A program made the translations under genes and the position numbers. Shown here piece by piece: positions 7,531 through 8,751 of a stretch of 8,751 nt of DNA. The stretch covers positions 1 through 8,751 of the forward strand of contig DVOF01000049.1 in assembly GCA_018713805.1 (NCBI GenBank), read 5' to 3'. How positions within the stretch are numbered: the stretch's first letter is position 1; each line of letters starts with the position of its first letter. This DNA comes from Candidatus Aphodoplasma excrementigallinarum. GTDB taxonomy: Bacteria; Bacillota; Clostridia; UBA1381; UMGS1253. The notes under the pieces were generated by a model. It was not told the DNA's origin. It saw nothing but the letters and a program-made list of their open reading frames with translations, and made no database searches.

Positions 7531-8082
7531 TTACTGAATGGATTTACCAAGCTCATAGGCTTGTTTCAGTTTGGGCTTGCCCTCGATATCGCCTGTATCC
7601 ATATTGCCTCCGGCAAGGACATGGCCCAGATTCTTCCACCGCAGATGTTCCATCAAATGATCGTAATAGAGGAGGACATCTTCAAAGCCGTGGCCTTCCG
7701 CAGCCATCAATAGTACAGATGCCCTTCCGTTCCCCCTAAGGAAATTGCCATCGCCTTCTTCCAGCGCAAACAGGCGGTCAACCGCTGTCCTGATCTGCCC
7801 GCTCATATTCCAATAATAAAGGGGCGTGGCAAGCACGACCACATCGCATTCTTTCACTGCTGGATAAATTTTGTCCATGTCGTCCCTCTGGACGCAGGGA
7901 CATTCTTTACCGCTATGGCCGCCAAAGCATCCCTTACAGCCATGGATATTCATGCCATCAAGAAAAAACTCTGTAACCGTATTCCCCGTGCTTTCCGCGC
8001 CCTCGGTAAACGCGCGCACAAGCGCCGAAGTATTCCCCTTTTTCCGGGGGCTTCCGTTCAAAATTACAATTTTCCTGCCCAT
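7531..8082 (-). CDS. Flavodoxin-fold NAD(P)H-dependent FMN reductase-like protein (second gene of pair)
   Basis: 183 residues, cytoplasmic. The flavodoxin fold is shown by strand-1 KIVILNGSPRKKGNTS (4-19), whose GSPR-x-x-GN loop binds the FMN phosphate, and by the second flavin loop ATPLYYWNMSGQIRTAVDR (85-103). Such proteins (NADPH-dependent FMN reductase, WrbA or iron-sulfur flavoprotein relatives) reduce flavins, quinones or nitro compounds. Cysteines at 49, 52, 61 and 63 (GCKGC and CPC) are spaced differently from those in the upstream paralogue, and the third Cys of a CX2CX2C run is missing. GGGGAG lies 7 bases before the ATG. The start is 17 bases after the stop of the upstream gene on this strand, so the two are co-transcribed. 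Substrate unknown. Confidence 0.85.
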   Translation of the reverse strand: MGRKIVILNGSPRKKGNTSALVRAFTEGAESTGNTVTEFFLDGMNIHGCKGCFGGHSGKECPCVQRDDMDKIYPAVKECDVVVLATPLYYWNMSGQIRTAVDRLFALEEGDGNFLRGNGRASVLLMAAEGHGFEDVLLYYDHLMEHLRWKNLGHVLAGGNMDTGDIEGKPKLKQAYELGKSIQ

Positions 8083-8099
8083 AGCGCTGCTCCCCTCTT

Positions 8100-8645
8100 T
8101 TAAAACTTATCCGCCAACGCAGCCGCCTGCTGGCATCCGTCCGTCTTTTCAATATCGCCGACATTCAGCACGCCGGGAACCAATACCTCGCCAACCATCT
8201 TCCACTTGTTTAATGCAGCCGTACGTTCCAAGGGGATACGAACCCCATCCAAAACCGTCAAATCGTCTTCCTCGCAGCAGGCAATCAGGGCGCACTCCTT
8301 GCCGGCAATATCCTTTCCGCCAACAACCAGGGAGTAAATACGGTCGATAACGCCCTTGATCTGCGCTGGGATGGAGTACCAGTAAACCGGCATCGTAAAC
8401 ACGATTGCATCCGCTTCCAAAATGGCCGGGGCGATGGTGTTGAAGTCGTCGTCATAAGAACATGCCTTGCCCGTTTTATAGCAGGTCTCGCAGGCGTGGC
8501 AGCCGCCAATTTTCATCATTGCGGCGTCGAACCGCGTCACAGCGTGCCCTTTGCTTTCCACCGCTTTGATAAAAGCGTCCGTCATGGCAAAGCTGTTCCC
8601 GTTTTTGCGGGGGCTTCCCGTAATCACAACAATTTTTTTACTCAT
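8100..8645 (-). CDS. Flavodoxin-fold oxidoreductase with CX2CX2CX6C motif (first gene of pair)
   Basis: 181 residues, cytoplasmic, paralogous to the gene that follows it. The FMN phosphate loop is TGSPRKNGNS (9-18) and the second flavin loop is FTMPVYWYSIPAQIKGVIDR (83-102). Cysteines 49, 52, 55 and 62 form CX2CX2CX6C followed by SYDDDF. This spacing resembles the compact cluster motif of archaeal iron-sulfur flavoproteins (Isf), but similar cysteines also occur in flavodoxin-family proteins not known to carry a cluster. The protein probably transfers electrons from NAD(P)H or ferredoxin to a small acceptor. AAAGGAGG lies 7 bases before the ATG, a strong site. A promoter, an inverted repeat and a leader hairpin lie upstream (8664-8739). 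Fold is certain; physiological substrate unknown. Confidence 0.85.
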   Translation of the reverse strand: MSKKIVVITGSPRKNGNSFAMTDAFIKAVESKGHAVTRFDAAMMKIGGCHACETCYKTGKACSYDDDFNTIAPAILEADAIVFTMPVYWYSIPAQIKGVIDRIYSLVVGGKDIAGKECALIACCEEDDLTVLDGVRIPLERTAALNKWKMVGEVLVPGVLNVGDIEKTDGCQQAAALADKF

Positions 8646-8663
8646 AAAGGCTCCTCCTTTTAG

Positions 8664-8680
8664 CCGCTTCTTTGAAGCGG
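8664..8680 (-). promoter_or_regulatory. Leader hairpin just upstream of the flavoprotein ribosome site
   Basis: CCGCTTC and GAAGCGG are perfect complements separated by three bases, giving a 7-bp stem with a triloop. In the minus-strand transcript the hairpin lies about 18 bases before the start codon and a few bases before the AAAGGAGG site. No T run follows on either strand, so it is not a terminator. It may stabilise the mRNA or be a protein site. Confidence 0.5.
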
Positions 8681-8683
8681 ATG

Positions 8684-8712
8684 TTGACTTTTTTTACTGC
8701 TTGTATTATAAT
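8684..8712 (+). promoter_or_regulatory. Sigma-A promoter reading rightward out of the window
   Basis: TTGACT at 8684-8689 and TATAAT at 8707-8712 are separated by 17 bases, almost the consensus. Transcription would start near 8719 and run toward 8751, where no start codon is yet seen. It predicts a gene divergent from the flavoprotein pair just past the edge. Confidence 0.65.
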
Positions 8713-8739
8713 TATAGCAAGAATAAGATAAAATACAAG
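8700..8739. promoter_or_regulatory. Inverted repeat spanning the divergent promoters, candidate operator
   Basis: CTTGTATT (8700-8707) and AATACAAG (8732-8739) are perfect 8-base inverted arms with 24 bases between them. One arm covers the leftward transcription start and the edge of the rightward -10. The other covers the leftward -35. A protein bound here could block both promoters. The AT-rich arms could match by chance, so the call is moderate. Confidence 0.45.
8711..8738 (-). promoter_or_regulatory. Sigma-A promoter of the flavoprotein operon
   Basis: On the minus strand TTGTAT (8738-8733) and TATAAT (8716-8711) are separated by 16 bases. A second TATAAT follows directly at 8710-8705. 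The transcript would start near 8704 and carry a leader of roughly 58 bases including the hairpin at 8664-8680. The -10 region overlaps that of the rightward promoter. Confidence 0.65.
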
Positions 8740-8751
8740 TACGCACATTTA

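Noticed and set aside
7871..8350. A 159-codon plus-strand open frame opposite the flavoprotein genes
   Set aside because: It spans the junction of two well-supported minus-strand genes. Its Pro/Ser/Arg-rich translation shows no domain.

Overview
The window looks like chromosomal DNA of a Gram-positive, probably clostridial (Firmicutes/Bacillota) bacterium with moderate G+C. The evidence is strong purine-rich ribosome binding sites, sigma-A-type promoters, Gram-positive-style signal peptides and a copper-amine-oxidase-N-terminal-like domain typical of secreted Firmicutes proteins. The species cannot be named from the sequence. No rRNA, tRNA, CRISPR array, transposase or insertion sequence was seen.

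Left and centre (28-7371, + strand): three genes separated by 50-60 bases, with no clear promoter between them, probably form one operon that begins left of the window. The first is a cytoplasmic aldolase of the N-acetylneuraminate lyase/dihydrodipicolinate synthase family with the sialate-type active site. The second is a secreted CE4-type polysaccharide deacetylase with an N-terminal jelly-roll module. The third is a 1449-residue secreted lyase of the heparinase II/III-alginate lyase type. It carries a jelly-roll module, a copper-amine-oxidase-N-like domain, the alpha-toroid plus beta-sandwich lyase core, an Ig-like domain and a C-terminal F5/8 (CBM32-like) domain. A second jelly-roll module is nested inside the lyase beta-sandwich. 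The same module family therefore occurs three times in two neighbouring secreted enzymes, the most unusual feature of the window. The inferred job is extracellular deacetylation and beta-elimination of an acetylated, uronate-containing polysaccharide, with intracellular aldolase cleavage of a 2-keto-3-deoxy acid. The substrate is not known.

Right (7531-8645, - strand): a convergent two-gene operon encodes paralogous flavodoxin-fold, FMN-reductase-like proteins with cysteine clusters. A bidirectional terminator at 7413-7462 separates it from the polysaccharide operon. Upstream, at 8684-8739, two divergent sigma-A promoters overlap at their -10 elements and lie within an 8-bp inverted repeat. 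This suggests a shared operator and a divergent gene, perhaps a redox or quinone-sensing regulator, just beyond the right edge.
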